Shown: positions 5,802-6,060 of the stretch, one piece after another
How positions within the stretch are numbered: position 1 is the stretch's first letter
How the letters are laid out: every line of letters begins with the position of its first letter
Assembly: GCA_022360535.1 (NCBI GenBank)
Contig: JAKSCP010000116.1
Location: 1 to 6,060, forward strand
DNA length: 6,060 nt
Origin: Pseudomonadales bacterium
GTDB lineage: Bacteria > Pseudomonadota > Gammaproteobacteria > Pseudomonadales > Pseudohongiellaceae
Direction: 5' to 3'
The notes under the pieces: model-generated
Databases searched by the model: none
Told to the model about the DNA's origin: nothing
The model's input: only the letters and a program-made list of their open reading frames with translations
Program-made: the position numbers and the translations under genes

Positions 5802-6060
5802 ATGAGCCCAAGCAATTCACTGTTCAGACAGCCTCGGCAACTGGTGCCTGGCAGCCTTCTAGTCAGCCTGCTTGCCGGCAGCAATCTGGCCGCTCAATCT
5901 GAGTCGAACCCAATGGAGGACTACTCCCCGGTTTCTGATCAGATGTTGGCAAGTCCGTCCCATGAAGACTGGTTAATGTGGCGAGGCAGCTACGACCTGA
6001 GTGGCCACAGTGAACTCTCTCAAATTAATCGCAGCAATGTCGCCGATTTGGAGCTGGCAT
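5802..6060 (+). CDS. PQQ-dependent alcohol dehydrogenase (quinoprotein), N-terminal part only
   Basis: Only the first 86 codons are visible; the frame stays open to the window end. Residues 1-31 form a Sec signal peptide: Arg9 and Arg12, then a hydrophobic stretch (LVPGSLLVSLLAG), with likely cleavage after Ala31 (LAA-QS). The mature start SDQMLASPSHEDWLMWRGSY (45-64), then SGHSELSQINRSNVADLELA, is the characteristic N-terminus of soluble PQQ alcohol dehydrogenases of the methanol/ethanol dehydrogenase family. In these the DWLMWRG segment belongs to the last blade of an eight-bladed propeller. Such enzymes oxidise alcohols in the periplasm and pass electrons to a c-type cytochrome, with calcium or a lanthanide at the PQQ site. 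The metal-discriminating residues, the PQQ ligands and any fused cytochrome domain lie outside the window, so substrate and metal cannot be assigned. The start is supported by the purine-rich AAAGAGA eight bases upstream. Confidence 0.88.
   Translation, partial: MSPSNSLFRQPRQLVPGSLLVSLLAGSNLAAQSESNPMEDYSPVSDQMLASPSHEDWLMWRGSYDLSGHSELSQINRSNVADLELA

Overview
The window reads as chromosomal DNA from a Gram-negative bacterium, most likely a free-living (perhaps marine or aquatic) gammaproteobacterium. This is inferred from the mix of products: a CueO-type multicopper oxidase, a short/medium-chain acyl-CoA synthetase of the ACSF2-like type, a JmjC-fold oxygenase and an exported PQQ-dependent dehydrogenase. 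Base composition is balanced, genes are closely packed, and no rRNA, tRNA, CRISPR array, insertion sequence or phage gene was seen. A species cannot be named from this.

Layout. Positions 1-1455 (+) hold the 3' part of a multicopper oxidase gene whose start lies before the window. It converges on an AMP-binding acyl-CoA ligase (3190-1508, -), with about 50 bases between them that carry a small degenerate repeat and no obvious terminator. A divergent regulatory region of about 214 bases (3191-3404), rich in repeats and dyads, separates the ligase from a two-gene unit on the + strand: an Asp-box (BNR/sialidase-like) beta-propeller protein (3405-4592) and, four bases later, a MoaD/ThiS-type ubiquitin-fold protein ending in Gly-Gly (4597-4893). 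That unit converges, 12 bases apart, on a JmjC/cupin-type Fe(II) oxygenase gene (5658-4906, -). A second divergent region (5659-5801) contains a clean 7-bp dyad. It leads into the start of a secreted PQQ-dependent alcohol dehydrogenase (5802 to beyond the end, +).

How the genes may work together. The only pair with real operon evidence is the propeller and the MoaD-like protein. A Gly-Gly-ended sulfur-carrier fold tightly coupled to a cytoplasmic Asp-box propeller, with no molybdopterin or thiamine genes beside it, is the most interesting system here. The other genes are single transcription units with oxidative or metabolic roles (copper oxidation, acyl activation, periplasmic alcohol oxidation, protein or small-molecule hydroxylation) and are not obviously one pathway. 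Two enzymes have substitutions at positions normally conserved: Asn for the ribose-binding Asp in the ligase, and Thr at the usual 2-oxoglutarate-anchoring Lys/Arg position in the JmjC protein.
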